A stretch of DNA of 64,000 nucleotides from an uncultured Pseudomonadales bacterium (GTDB taxonomy: Bacteria; Pseudomonadota; Gammaproteobacteria; Pseudomonadales; Porticoccaceae). The position numbers and the translations under genes were made by a program. Where the stretch lies: the NCBI GenBank assembly GCA_943846685.1, contig OX044363.1, positions 1,530,001 through 1,594,000 of the forward strand, in the 5' to 3' direction. The notes beneath the pieces were generated by a model. The model was given only the letters and a program-made list of their open reading frames with translations. It had not been told where the DNA came from and ran no database searches. Shown piece after piece: positions 54,970-64,000 of this stretch (position 1 is its first letter; every line of letters starts with the position of its first letter).

Positions 54970-57189
54970 TTAGCGTCGACGAGGCTTTAAACGCGACGAT
55001 TTTGGCTGAGCCTTTAACTGTGGCTTGGCCTTTTTAGAATCGCGACGCATCACTTCTTTCTCACGGCGTGACTCACCGGGCACTAAAAACCCATCGCCAC
55101 TACCAATCAGATCACCCCTACCCATGCGGCGCAGAGCTTTGCGCAATATTGGCCAATTCTCTGGATCGTGATAGCGCAAAAATGCCTTGTGCAGAGTCCG
55201 CTGTTCCTGACTCTTGGCACTAAATATCGTCTCACTGTTGTTTTTACCCAGCGGCTTTAGGGGATTTTTCTCGGTAAAGTACATGGTTGTAGCCGAGGCC
55301 ATTGGCGACGGGTAAAAGCTCTGCACCTGATCAACCCGGAAGCCATTGGTTTTCAGCCACAGCCCCAAACTCATCATATCCTCGTTGGTCGAACCCGGAT
55401 GAGCGGAGATAAAGTACGGAATCAGGTACTGCTTTTTGCCCGCTTCTTTGGAGAAGCGCTCAAACATTTCCTTAAATTCATAATAACTGCCCATACCCGG
55501 CTTCATCATTTTACTAAGCGGGCCGTCCTCAGAATGCTCTGGGGCAATTTTTAGATAGCCACCCACATGATGAGTCACCAGCTCCTTAACATATTCCGGA
55601 TCACGCACCGCCAGGTCATAACGCAGACCAGAGGCGACAACGACCTTTTTCACGCCGGGCAGATTGCGGGTTTTGCGATACAGCTGGGTGGTGTGCTTAT
55701 GATCGGTTTCAAGATTGACACAGATAGTCGGATAGACACAGGAAGGACGTCTACAAGTCTCTTCAATCTTTTTATCCTTACAGTTAAGGCGATACATATT
55801 GGCCGTCGGGCCACCCAGATCGGAAATAACCCCGGTAAAGCCCGGTGTCATATCGCGTATCTTCTCAACTTCGTTAAGTATCGATTCCTCAGAACGGCTC
55901 TGAATAATCCGCCCTTCGTGCTCAGTGATAGAACAAAAAGTACAGCCGCCAAAACAGCCGCGCATAATATTGACCGAAAACCGAATCATATCGTAGGCGG
56001 GAATTTTGCTCTCGCCATAGGTTGGATGAGGGACACGCTTATAGGGCTGATCAAACACCCAATCCAACTCTTCGGTCTCGAGAGGAATTGGTGGCGGGTT
56101 GACCCAGATATCATTGCGACCCTGATTCTGAACTAGCGGGCGCGCATTACCGGGATTGGTTTCACGATGGAAAATACGGTCCGCATGAGCGTATAAAACC
56201 GGATCTTTAACCACCTGATCAAAAGATGGCATACGAATAAAGGTCGTGCTCGGGTCGGTTTTGATCGCCTGAGTATCGGGAATTATCGCCAGCGGTTTTG
56301 GTTGGCTTTCAGTACCCTCAGCGCCATCAATATCTTCAAGATTGACCTGACCTGTGGCGCAGGTAGTACCTTTCTCAGCGCGCATACGAATGGTCTTGGC
56401 ATCATCGGAGTCACTAGCCTTAGAGGTCACATAGGGATTCTTGGGCTTGGACATTGGGCCAGGCTGATCCACCTGAGTAGAATCAATTTCGCTCCAACCT
56501 TTGGGAATAGTTCTGCATAAAAAGGCACTACCACGCAGATCGGTAATCTCGCGAATCGTTTCTCCGCGGGCCATTCTATGGGTCAGCTCAACCATCGCCC
56601 GCTCGGCATTGCCGTAGAGCAAAATATCCGCTGTTGAATCAATTAATACAGAACGCTTTACCGACTCTGACCAGTAATCATAATGGGCAAGGCGGCGCAG
56701 ACTGGCTTCAATGCCACCCACCACGACCGGCGAATCAGAAAAGGCTTCGCGACACTTCTGGGTATAGACAGTCACTGCGCGATCCGGACGCTTGCCACCG
56801 ACATCATCAGCGGTATAGGCATCGTCATGGCGCAGTCGGCGATCAGCGGTGTAGCGATTGATCATCGAATCCATATTGCCGGCAGTCACACCAAAGTAGA
56901 GATTTGGCTTGCCCAGCACTTTAAAGCTCTCCGCATCGCGCCAATCCGGCTGCGAGAGAATACCTACTCTATAGCCCTGAGCTTCGAGAACACGACCAAT
57001 AACCGCCATACCAAAGCTCGGATGATCCACATAGGCATCACCGGTGACCAAAATAACATCACAGCTGTCCCAGCCGAGCTGATCCATCTCTTCTCGGGAC
57101 ATCGGCAAAAACGGTGTCGGCAATAGACATTCAGCCCAGTATTTTGGGTAGTCGTAAAGAGCTGTTGGGGTTTGCTGTTTTGTTGCCAT
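54970..57189 (-). CDS. YgiQ family radical SAM protein
   Basis: This 739-residue protein of the YgiQ/UPF0313 family has an N-terminal cobalamin-like UPF0313 domain ([30 protein letters not shown], split), a radical SAM core with CxxxCxxC at Cys412, Cys416 and Cys419 ([17 protein letters not shown]) and a C-terminal DUF3362 region rich in Lys/Arg. The substrate is unknown. Length is normal and the gene is monocistronic here. Confidence 0.93.
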   Translation of the reverse strand: MATKQQTPTALYDYPKYWAECLLPTPFLPMSREEMDQLGWDSCDVILVTGDAYVDHPSFGMAVIGRVLEAQGYRVGILSQPDWRDAESFKVLGKPNLYFGVTAGNMDSMINRYTADRRLRHDDAYTADDVGGKRPDRAVTVYTQKCREAFSDSPVVVGGIEASLRRLAHYDYWSESVKRSVLIDSTADILLYGNAERAMVELTHRMARGETIREITDLRGSAFLCRTIPKGWSEIDSTQVDQPGPMSKPKNPYVTSKASDSDDAKTIRMRAEKGTTCATGQVNLEDIDGAEGTESQPKPLAIIPDTQAIKTDPSTTFIRMPSFDQVVKDPVLYAHADRIFHRETNPGNARPLVQNQGRNDIWVNPPPIPLETEELDWVFDQPYKRVPHPTYGESKIPAYDMIRFSVNIMRGCFGGCTFCSITEHEGRIIQSRSEESILNEVEKIRDMTPGFTGVISDLGGPTANMYRLNCKDKKIEETCRRPSCVYPTICVNLETDHKHTTQLYRKTRNLPGVKKVVVASGLRYDLAVRDPEYVKELVTHHVGGYLKIAPEHSEDGPLSKMMKPGMGSYYEFKEMFERFSKEAGKKQYLIPYFISAHPGSTNEDMMSLGLWLKTNGFRVDQVQSFYPSPMASATTMYFTEKNPLKPLGKNNSETIFSAKSQEQRTLHKAFLRYHDPENWPILRKALRRMGRGDLIGSGDGFLVPGESRREKEVMRRDSKKAKPQLKAQPKSSRLKPRRR

Positions 57190-57344
57190 CGGTCAAATAC
57201 GCTTTTGTTGTAGGGTTAAAACGGCGCTCATTGTAACGGATTTAGACCTGCCGAGAGCGACTGTTTTACTGATTAACAGATTCATTGACCCTATACGCAG
57301 AAACCTGCGTATCTGATTAAATTGACAGTCTCAACCTTTTTTGC

Positions 57345-57364
57345 GAATGAGAATCAATATTATT
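57345..57364 (+). promoter_or_regulatory. Fur box upstream of feoAB
   Basis: TGAGAATCAATATTA (57348-57362) matches the 7-1-7 Fur consensus TGATAAT-N-ATTATCA at most positions. It lies about 64 bases before feoA, suggesting iron-dependent repression of the ferrous iron uptake operon. Confidence 0.7.
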
Positions 57365-57425
57365 AACATTTAGCCAAATCTGACGTACAATAAGATTATT
57401 GCATTACTCATCACAGGATTAACTT

Positions 57426-57668
57426 ATGACCCTCTGGGATCTTAAACAGGGAACCTCCGCTACCGTTGACAGCTTTGTCTCAACTCTTGAGAGCGGCTAC
57501 AGAACCCGTCTTAGCGAACTCGGCTTTCACCCCGGCGAATTAATCTCCTGTGTCCTCTCCCCCAGCCTTGGTGCGCCAAAACTCTACCGCGTCAATAACA
57601 GCGTTTACTCTCTCGATGATAGCGTAGCCACGTTAATCAAAGTCGGCAGCGACGAACAAGCAGCTTAA
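57426..57668 (+). CDS. feoA: Ferrous iron transport protein A
   Basis: This 80-residue SH3-like cytosolic protein has LKQGTSATVDSF near 6, then YRTRLSELGFHPGELISCV and SVYSLDDSVATLIKV, typical of FeoA. It regulates the FeoB transporter. Its stop overlaps the feoB start (TAATG), and a Fur box lies upstream. Confidence 0.93.
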   Translation: MTLWDLKQGTSATVDSFVSTLESGYRTRLSELGFHPGELISCVLSPSLGAPKLYRVNNSVYSLDDSVATLIKVGSDEQAA

Positions 57669-59503
57669 TGTCAAAAACCATCCTTATCGGCAGCCCTAAC
57701 TCAGGCAAGAGCCTGCTGTTTAATCGGCTCACTGGCCTCAACCAAAAAGTTGCCAATTTCCCGGGTGTTACGGTCAATATCAACTCCGGCAAAAGCCTTG
57801 CCCAGCCCTCCAATGAATTTCTCGATTTTCCCGGTGCCTACTCCCTGCAGACCATTTCCGGGGAAGAAAAGATTGCCGTTGAGGCCTTTTACAATGCACT
57901 GCAAGATCCAGAGATCAGTTCGGTGGTCTGCGTTGTCGACGCAACCCGGCTTGAGAAGGGATTAATCTTTGCCCTGCAGGTAATCAATGCCTGTGCAGAG
58001 CACCAGAAATCACTGATTATCGCCGCGAATATGAGCGATGTCCTCGAGCAGCATAATCTGAGCATGGATACCACCGGGCTTGAAAAGGCTCTCGGGGTTC
58101 CAGTGGTAAAAATCTCCGCAAAATCCGGCAGCGGTCTCGATCAGCTTCAAGCGCTGGCGATCAATCATCGCGATCTGCCAAGCCCCTACACCAGCGATAT
58201 TATCGCCAGTGACGAATCGCTCAATCACCGTCAAGCCCAACAGTTGGCGGAAGACTTTGGCCCCAAAGGCGATCTGTTAATTAATTCGCAGACGCGACTC
58301 GACCAGTTTTTTCTGCATTCATGGTTTGGCGGGCTAAGCTTTTTGGTGATTATGTATCTGTTATTCCAGAGCATCTTTTCCTGGGCAGCCCCAGTAATGG
58401 ACGGCGTCGAAAGCAGCCTGCAGTTTATGGCTGAAATTATTCTGCCCCTGCTTCCCGAGGGTGTTATCAGCGACTTTACCGCCGATGCTCTATTTGGTGG
58501 TATAGGCGCGTTTCTAGTTTTTGTACCGCAGATATTTGTTCTCACCCTAGTTGTAGGGATGCTTGAAGACAGTGGTTATCTGGCTAGAGCTGCAGTTATT
58601 TGCCACAAACCACTGCGACTATTTGGCCTGACCGGTAAAAGCTTTATCCCCATGCTCTCCAGTGTCGCCTGTGCTATTCCCGGTATTTACGCCGCACGCA
58701 CCGTCGACTCTCCGCGCAAGCGCTGGCTGACCTATCTGGCCATACCACTGATGCCCTGCTCTGCGCGACTGCCGGTTTACAGCCTGTTAATTGCCGCCTT
58801 TATCCCCGCCTCAAATATGTTTGGCGGACTGATTGGCTGGCAGGGACTGGCGATGTTTGGCATCTATGTATTCGGTATTCTCTGTGGACTTCTGGTTACC
58901 GCACTGGTATCCAAGACCAATAAAGGGATGCAGAGCGATCTGCCCTTTGTTCTTGAAATGCCCCCCTATCGCCTGCCCTCCTGGCGACCATTGCTGCGCA
59001 ATGCCTGGAGTCGCAGCAAACACTTTGTGACCAAAGCCGGTAAGGTGATTTTTCTGGTCACTGTGGTTATCTGGCTGCTCGGTTATTTCCCCAATCAGGG
59101 TGCCTCGCTGGGCGAGTCCTGGCTGGGTCAGATGGGCCAGTGGATTGAACCCCTATTTTCGCCCTTTGGTCTCGACTGGAAATATGGTGTAGCCATACTC
59201 ACCTCATTCCTGGCCCGCGAGGTTTTTGTCGGCACACTGGGAACCCTGTTTGGCATTGAAGGTGGCGAAGAAAATATTATCTCACTGGCGGATCATATTC
59301 AAAATAGCGGCTTACCGATTGGCGCCGGCTTTGCCCTGTTAGTGTTTTTCTCTATCGCACTGCAATGTGTTTCCACACTGGCAGTACTGCGCAGAGAGAC
59401 CGGTTCCTGGCGCCTGCCTACTCAGCTTTTTATTAGCTATAGCATCTTTGCCTATGCCGCTGCCTGGCTAACCTTTGTTATAGTGCAGGCCATCGCCGGT
59501 TAA
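57668..59503 (+). CDS. feoB: Ferrous iron transport protein B, short form
   Basis: This 611-residue inner-membrane Fe2+ transporter has a cytosolic G domain and a membrane domain. G1 is GSPNSGKSLLFN (8-19), G3 is DFPGAYSLQ and G4 is ANMSDV. Later come the membrane segments GGIGAFLVFVPQI, ARAAVICHKP and SVACAIPGIYAARTV with the conserved Cys-Ala-Ile-Pro. It is about 150 residues shorter than E. coli FeoB, mostly in the G domain/helical linker and the C-terminus. No feoC follows. Confidence 0.93.
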   Translation: MSKTILIGSPNSGKSLLFNRLTGLNQKVANFPGVTVNINSGKSLAQPSNEFLDFPGAYSLQTISGEEKIAVEAFYNALQDPEISSVVCVVDATRLEKGLIFALQVINACAEHQKSLIIAANMSDVLEQHNLSMDTTGLEKALGVPVVKISAKSGSGLDQLQALAINHRDLPSPYTSDIIASDESLNHRQAQQLAEDFGPKGDLLINSQTRLDQFFLHSWFGGLSFLVIMYLLFQSIFSWAAPVMDGVESSLQFMAEIILPLLPEGVISDFTADALFGGIGAFLVFVPQIFVLTLVVGMLEDSGYLARAAVICHKPLRLFGLTGKSFIPMLSSVACAIPGIYAARTVDSPRKRWLTYLAIPLMPCSARLPVYSLLIAAFIPASNMFGGLIGWQGLAMFGIYVFGILCGLLVTALVSKTNKGMQSDLPFVLEMPPYRLPSWRPLLRNAWSRSKHFVTKAGKVIFLVTVVIWLLGYFPNQGASLGESWLGQMGQWIEPLFSPFGLDWKYGVAILTSFLAREVFVGTLGTLFGIEGGEENIISLADHIQNSGLPIGAGFALLVFFSIALQCVSTLAVLRRETGSWRLPTQLFISYSIFAYAAAWLTFVIVQAIAG

Positions 59504-59567
59504 ACCCTGAAAATATAGGTTTAAACAGCAGGTTATATCCACAGCCAGCCGAAAAGTAATCAGCCCT

Positions 59568-60959
59568 ATGCACAGCATTACCCTTCAGGAGATCCCCTAT
59601 CAGGCTAACAGTGAAATACTGTTCGAAGCCGTGCGTGATCTGCCTGAAGCCGTCTGGCTCGATAGCGGCAAGCCTCGCAGCACTCAGGGGCGCTACGATA
59701 TTATCTCGGCGGCACCCGATGCACTGATCGAAACCCGGGGCAACCTATCGACAGTCTCCGATAGCAGTGGCACTAGCACCAGTGAACAGGATCCTTTTGA
59801 ACTGGCCCAACAGCTTTTAGAACCTCTACAGCCTTTTGATAACAGCCTCTGCAACAGCCCTTTTGTCGGCGGCCTTATCGGCTATTTTGGCTATGATCTG
59901 GGACGCCGTTTAATTGATCTGGAGGAGCGCACTGCAAGCGTAACTAGTCTGCCGGATATGCGTATTGGCCGCTATCTCTGGGCCTTGATCGTCGACCACA
60001 GTGCCAGACAGTGCCAGTTGGTATTTCACAGTCACTGCTCTGAACAACTGCGCAGCCAGATCATTCAACGCTTCACCAGAAAACCTCAGGCCACAACTCA
60101 CTCTGATCGGGAATTTAGCCTTACAGAACCGTTTAAAGCCACACTTAGCCAACAGCAGTACCAACAATCAATTCGCCGTATCAAGGACTACATCAGTTCC
60201 GGGGACTGCTATCAAACCAACTTTACCCAGCATTTTTCAGCGCCCTTTAAAGGGCAACTGTGGAGCGCTTACCTAAGCCTGCGCAGCAGTGTTGCCTCCC
60301 CCTACTCAGCCTTTTGGCAGTGGAATGATCAGGCGCTGCTATCTGTTTCACCAGAGCGTTTCGTCCAATCTCTGGACAATGTTGTAGAGACTAAACCGAT
60401 CAAAGGCACAGCCCGTCGTGGCGCCTCAGTTGCCGAAGATCAACAGCTCTCTGAACAGCTAGTTAACAGTCCCAAGGATCGGGCGGAGAATTTGATGATT
60501 GTCGATTTGCTGCGCAATGATTTAAGCAAAAACTGCGAATCCGGCTCAATCGCTGTGCCCAAGTTATTTGAACTGGAAAGCTTTGCCAATGTTCACCATC
60601 TGGTCAGCACGGTAACCGGAAAATTAGCTGACAATTCAAGTCCGCTGGATTTACTTCGCGACTGCTTTCCCGGCGGCTCAATTACCGGCGCGCCGAAAAA
60701 GCGCGCGATGCAGATTATTGAAGAATTGGAGCCGGTAAAGCGCTCGGCCTACTGTGGCAGCATTGGCTATATCAGCGCCAACAATCGCATGGATACCAAT
60801 ATTGCCATCCGCACGGTTATTGCCGACGGTGATCAGTTGCACTGTTGGGGCGGCGGCGGCATTGTTGCAGACTCCGAGGAAGACAGAGAATATCAGGAGT
60901 CCATAGATAAGATCAGCGCCCTGTTAGAAGCGCTGGAAATATTTCATACCCCTAAATAA
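59568..60959 (+). CDS. pabB: Aminodeoxychorismate synthase component I
   Basis: This 463-residue enzyme converts chorismate and ammonia to 4-amino-4-deoxychorismate for folate. The diagnostic PIKGT motif (Lys279) separates PabB from anthranilate synthase TrpE (PIAGT). GDCYQTNFTQHFSA near 211, LMIVDLLRNDL and FPGGSITGAPKKRAM complete the chorismate-binding fold. It pairs with pabC at 33.9 kb; pabA is not in the window. It converges with avtA. Confidence 0.94.
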   Translation: MHSITLQEIPYQANSEILFEAVRDLPEAVWLDSGKPRSTQGRYDIISAAPDALIETRGNLSTVSDSSGTSTSEQDPFELAQQLLEPLQPFDNSLCNSPFVGGLIGYFGYDLGRRLIDLEERTASVTSLPDMRIGRYLWALIVDHSARQCQLVFHSHCSEQLRSQIIQRFTRKPQATTHSDREFSLTEPFKATLSQQQYQQSIRRIKDYISSGDCYQTNFTQHFSAPFKGQLWSAYLSLRSSVASPYSAFWQWNDQALLSVSPERFVQSLDNVVETKPIKGTARRGASVAEDQQLSEQLVNSPKDRAENLMIVDLLRNDLSKNCESGSIAVPKLFELESFANVHHLVSTVTGKLADNSSPLDLLRDCFPGGSITGAPKKRAMQIIEELEPVKRSAYCGSIGYISANNRMDTNIAIRTVIADGDQLHCWGGGGIVADSEEDREYQESIDKISALLEALEIFHTPK

Positions 60960-60963
60960 TCGC

Positions 60964-62217
60964 CTATTCGCTGTAAGCGCGGGCAACTTCTTCAGCAATA
61001 ATCTTTACACCAGCCTGCACCACCTCAGGGTCCTGAGCATAGGAAACCCGAATACACTCCTGCTTGTGAGCCCAATCATCATTGATACCGGGAAAGAAGT
61101 TATGCCCGGGAACCACCAACAAGCCACGCTGTTTTAAACGCTCATAGAGGGCCTGACTGGTAATCGGTAAACCCTCAAACCACAGCCATAGAAAGATCGC
61201 TCCCTCAGGGCGGTGAATACGGTATGGCAGATCACCCAACGCCTGACGAAACCAGTCGACAGTTTGCTCTGCACGCTGGCGGTAAAATGGTGCAATCTGC
61301 TGACGGCTAAGGGATAAAATCTCACCACTGCTAACCAACTCTCCGGCCAGCGCCGGGCCGAGATTACCGCAGGCCAAACTGACGATAGTATTGACCTTGG
61401 TATAGGCTTGAATAATATCTTCGCGAGCAACAATAATGCCAGTTCGCACCCCGGGCAGACCCAGTTTGGAGAGACTCAAGACCAGAATGGTATTCGTATT
61501 CCAGTGCGCTTTGGCATCGTTAAAGATAATACTCGGGAACGGCAAGCCATAGGCGCCATCGAGAATAAACGGAATATTATGTTCAGTGGCTATGGCATCG
61601 AGATGCTCAATTTCACCGTCGGTTAAAACATTGCCGGTGGGATTGGTCGGTCGTGAAACACAGAGCGCCGCGGTCTGCCCAGTAATATTGAGCTTGGAGA
61701 AATCGACATGATATTTAAATAGATTATTGTCGAGCAACTCAATCTCTGGACGGGTGGCGGTAAACAGATTTTCACTCAACCCTATATCCCGATAACCAAT
61801 ATATTCTGGTGCCAGAGGCAGATGGATAGACTTATGACTACCGTCTGGCATCTCACCGGCAAACATATTGTAGAGCACGAAGAATGCCGACTGACTACCA
61901 TTGGAAACGGCGATATTGGCGGCAGAGAGATCCCAGCCAAACTGCTGCTTTAACAGCCCGGCTATCTGCTCGCGAAAGGCTTTCTCACCCTGAGGCGACT
62001 GGTAGACACCCATTAGGCTGTGCAGCTGCTTGGGGTCGGCTAAAACCTTTTCCAAACGGGCTTTAAAGACCTGCTCTACCTCGGGGATTCGGCCCGGATT
62101 ACCGCCGCCCATAAACAGCATATCGGGATTTTCATTGAGCGCTGAACCCAGATCGTCCATCAGCTCAACAATCCCGGACTGGCCGGAAAACTTTTCCCCA
62201 AACTTCGACAACTCCAC
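60964..62217 (-). CDS. avtA: Valine--pyruvate transaminase
   Basis: This 417-residue fold-type I PLP aminotransferase starts MELSKFGEKFSGQSGIVELM. It has GGGNPGRIPEVE near 38, SNGSQSAFFVLYNMF near 105 (PLP phosphate), and the PLP Lys in LSLSKLGLPGVRTG (about 246). VSYAQDPEVVQAG with a conserved Arg lies at the end. The sequence agrees with AvtA, which exchanges alanine and valine amino groups. Confidence 0.92.
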   Translation of the reverse strand: MELSKFGEKFSGQSGIVELMDDLGSALNENPDMLFMGGGNPGRIPEVEQVFKARLEKVLADPKQLHSLMGVYQSPQGEKAFREQIAGLLKQQFGWDLSAANIAVSNGSQSAFFVLYNMFAGEMPDGSHKSIHLPLAPEYIGYRDIGLSENLFTATRPEIELLDNNLFKYHVDFSKLNITGQTAALCVSRPTNPTGNVLTDGEIEHLDAIATEHNIPFILDGAYGLPFPSIIFNDAKAHWNTNTILVLSLSKLGLPGVRTGIIVAREDIIQAYTKVNTIVSLACGNLGPALAGELVSSGEILSLSRQQIAPFYRQRAEQTVDWFRQALGDLPYRIHRPEGAIFLWLWFEGLPITSQALYERLKQRGLLVVPGHNFFPGINDDWAHKQECIRVSYAQDPEVVQAGVKIIAEEVARAYSE

Positions 62218-62270
62218 TCTGTAACACTCCTTTTTCTCTTGTCTTAAATACAGACCTATAAAGTAACCGC

Positions 62271-62876
62271 TTAATTCATATAGCGAAAGGTAAAATTAAC
62301 CCGCGGCTGATTTAACTCTTTAACCTTGGCAATACGATGATGCCAGTAGCTCTGCACCCCTGCCCCCATCAGCAACAGCGAACCATGGGGTAAAGGAATG
62401 GAAATACGCTGCTTGGTCAGGGTATGACGCAACTGGAACACCCGTTCAACACCGACACTCAGAGAGGCTATCAGTGGCTCTGGCCCAAGCTCGGGCTCGT
62501 CGTCCGCGTGCCAGTCGACACTGTCCGAACCATCGCGGTAATAATTAACCAGTGCGCGATTAAAGGCCGCGCCAGTTTGCTGCTCAATAGCCAGTCGCTG
62601 TCGCTCTAAAAAGTCCGGAAAACTCACTGCAGGCAGGCAGATATTGGAATAGGTATAGCTGGTTCCCGGCTCACCAAACCACTGCTGCAAGCGCGGCAAT
62701 GGAATCTGTTTACCGACAATTTTGATACTGTCTGCACGCCAGTCGACAGCACTGATAGCGGTATCTAGTAACTTATCAGCATCAGTTGCCGACAGCCAAT
62801 TGGGCCAGAATGTAATTGAGCTTTGACGCTCGGGGGTAAGCTGTAAGGGAATTGTTTGATGATCAAAGAGATCCAT
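62271..62876 (-). CDS. Alpha-ketoglutarate-dependent dioxygenase AlkB-like
   Basis: This 201-residue Fe(II)/2-oxoglutarate oxygenase has the metal triad HAD in DWHADDEPELG and a His in SYWHHRIAK, and Arg residues binding 2-oxoglutarate in RVNFTFRYM. SYTYSNICLPAVSFPDFLERQ resembles the E. coli/ALKBH2-type repair enzymes, which remove alkyl groups from DNA bases. The start at 62876 is 4 bases after the murB stop; the longer frame to 63026 lies inside murB. Confidence 0.92.
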   Translation of the reverse strand: MDLFDHQTIPLQLTPERQSSITFWPNWLSATDADKLLDTAISAVDWRADSIKIVGKQIPLPRLQQWFGEPGTSYTYSNICLPAVSFPDFLERQRLAIEQQTGAAFNRALVNYYRDGSDSVDWHADDEPELGPEPLIASLSVGVERVFQLRHTLTKQRISIPLPHGSLLLMGAGVQSYWHHRIAKVKELNQPRVNFTFRYMN

Positions 62877-62880
62877 CAAT

Positions 62881-63954
62881 CTAGATTCCCGACCTGTCTT
62901 TTGACTGATCAACCAGACCGTAGACTCGAGGCTCGATCTCAAGACGAATTGAAAAACGCTTCCAGACCCCATCGCGCAGCTCTTCAGCCAGTGCCAATAA
63001 CTGTTCACCATTGGCGCCACCTTCACGGAGGTTATTTACTAGCACCAGCGCCTGATGCTTATGCACGCCGACGGGTCCGCGAGTAATCCCTTTAAAACCG
63101 CACTGATCAATTAACCAGGCCGCGGGAATCTTGGTTTGCTTATCCGGCTGAGGGAAATTGGGCATCTGCGGATAGCGCTCAAGCAACTGTTCAGCGGCGG
63201 CAGACTCCACCAGTGGATTTTTAAAGAAACTACCGGCATTGGGTGTAATAGTCGGATCGGGAAGTTTTTGACGACGAATCTGGCAGACTAGCTCGCTAAC
63301 CTTTTCTGGCGTCAGCGGCTCGCTGATCTGAGCATCAGCAATTGCCTGCTGCAGCGCAGGATAACGAGTATTAACCTGCGGTTTTGTACTCAGGCGCAGA
63401 GTTACATCGAGAATAATATATTGATCGCGAGCGGCATTTTTAAACAGGCTATCGCGGTAGGCAAATTGACAGTCGGCCTTAGTAAAACTGCACAGCTTGC
63501 CGCTGGCAATCTCCACAGCCCGCAGCGAGACAAAGATATCCTCCAACTCGACACCATAGGCACCGATATTCTGAATCGGTGCAGCACCTATATTGCCGGG
63601 AATCAGTGACAGGTTCTCCATACCGTACCAACCCTGCTCAAGGGTGGTTAGAACCGCCTGATGCCAGTTCTCACCAGCGGCAAAGGTCACATCAACCGAA
63701 TCGGCCTCAGCACCATTACAGTAGCTGTAGCCCTTGGTATTAAGATGGATAACCAGACCGGCTATATCGCCCGCTAAAACCAGATTACTACCGCCCCCAA
63801 GCGCGGTTACCTGAAGTTGATGGGCTCGGGCGTATGCCAGTGCAGCCAACAGATCCTCTTCACCATCAAGGGAACAGAAATACTCTGCATAGGCTGGCAG
63901 CGCCAGACTATTGTAGGGCTGCAGAGAAATATGCTGTTGAATGGAGAGACTCAA
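62881..63954 (-). CDS. murB: UDP-N-acetylenolpyruvoylglucosamine reductase
   Basis: This 357-residue FAD enzyme completes UDP-MurNAc synthesis. It is of the E. coli type with LGGGSNLVLAGD near 52-63, SLIPGNIGAAPIQNIGAYGVEL near 120, the catalytic Ser in NAGSFFKNP (about 241) and C-terminal GVWKRFSIRLEIEPRV. The start is a TTG overlapping the upstream gene's stop (TTGA). alkB-like follows. Confidence 0.95.
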   Translation of the reverse strand: MSLSIQQHISLQPYNSLALPAYAEYFCSLDGEEDLLAALAYARAHQLQVTALGGGSNLVLAGDIAGLVIHLNTKGYSYCNGAEADSVDVTFAAGENWHQAVLTTLEQGWYGMENLSLIPGNIGAAPIQNIGAYGVELEDIFVSLRAVEIASGKLCSFTKADCQFAYRDSLFKNAARDQYIILDVTLRLSTKPQVNTRYPALQQAIADAQISEPLTPEKVSELVCQIRRQKLPDPTITPNAGSFFKNPLVESAAAEQLLERYPQMPNFPQPDKQTKIPAAWLIDQCGFKGITRGPVGVHKHQALVLVNNLREGGANGEQLLALAEELRDGVWKRFSIRLEIEPRVYGLVDQSKDRSGI

Positions 63955-64000
63955 AGGCCTTTGGCCTGAATGTATTGCAGCAGCCCCTGAGAAGCCTCTT
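63951..64000 (-). CDS. C-terminal end of the gene before murB (possibly low-molecular-weight protein-tyrosine phosphatase)
   Basis: Fifteen codons plus a stop read EASQGLLQYIQAKGL. In Pseudomonas-type genomes murB follows kdsB and a low-molecular-weight phosphotyrosine phosphatase whose end looks like this (SxGLLxxL...). The stop overlaps the murB TTG. Only context and a short tail support the identity. Confidence 0.4.
   Translation of the reverse strand, partial: EASQGLLQYIQAKGL

Noticed and set aside
59568-60959. Assignment as anthranilate synthase TrpE
   Set aside because: PIKGT with Lys279 is the PabB signature; TrpE has PIAGT, and no trpG or other trp gene is adjacent.

Overview
The window is a chromosomal segment of a gammaproteobacterium. 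Several conserved gene orders are shared with Pseudomonas and relatives: rarA-crcB-serS-cysG, thrH-cysH-cysB, rpmF-plsX-fabD-fabG-acpP-pabC-mltG-tmk-holB-pilZ-tatD, rluC diverging from rne, and murB behind a probable low-molecular-weight phosphatase. The laminarinase-type secreted protein, the Na+/alanine symporter and the moderate GC content suggest a marine heterotroph, possibly of the Cellvibrionales/SAR92 type. That placement is inference.

Layout. 1-4.8 kb: rarA end, crcB, serS, cysG and a glutathione reductase gene broken by two frameshifts. 4.8-7.2 kb: a TetR regulator with a large double-palindromic operator and a lone tyrosine recombinase. 7.4-12.5 kb: prc protease, xthA, then a small cluster made of a histidine-rich exported protein, an ECF sigma factor, a likely anti-sigma partner and an exported DUF3106 protein. 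12.5-16.2 kb: etfAB and the divergent ETF-ubiquinone oxidoreductase. 16.2-22.6 kb: DUF1285, TetR, thrH, cysH (iron-sulfur APS reductase) with a small CxxC protein, cysB, a TauE-type transporter and a lipoprotein with a methyltransferase fold. 22.6-31 kb: a long hairpin element and metabolic genes on the minus strand (nucleotidase, AGCS symporter, D-cysteine desulfhydrase-like, yajC, bcp, mdh, dUTPase, MBL hydrolase, tatD). 31-38.8 kb: a long fatty acid, folate, replication and cell-wall run on the minus strand that lacks fabH and fabF. 38.9-44.8 kb: maf, a HAD phosphatase, rluC, rne with a long leader, and tRNA-Ser(UGA).

45.0-53.9 kb is the most unusual region, an island between tRNA-Ser(UGA) and tRNA-Arg(CCU). 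It holds two tandem paralogous secreted proteins. Each has a cohesin-like N-terminal domain, thrombospondin type 3 calcium motifs and two seven-bladed RCC1-like propellers in which every blade carries a cysteine pair. The downstream gene continues into carbohydrate-binding-like modules, a GH16 glucanase and a CotH kinase domain, but three single-base frameshifts break that tail. The upstream paralog stops after the second propeller.

54.2-64 kb: rsmE, a YgiQ radical SAM protein, a Fur-box-linked feoAB operon, pabB, avtA, alkB, murB and the end of another gene.

The core genes cover translation, siroheme and sulfur assimilation, electron transfer from acyl-CoA oxidation, lipid and peptidoglycan synthesis, and iron uptake. 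The accessory parts are the recombinase locus, the ECF-sigma cluster, several hairpin elements and the RCC1/GH16/CotH island.
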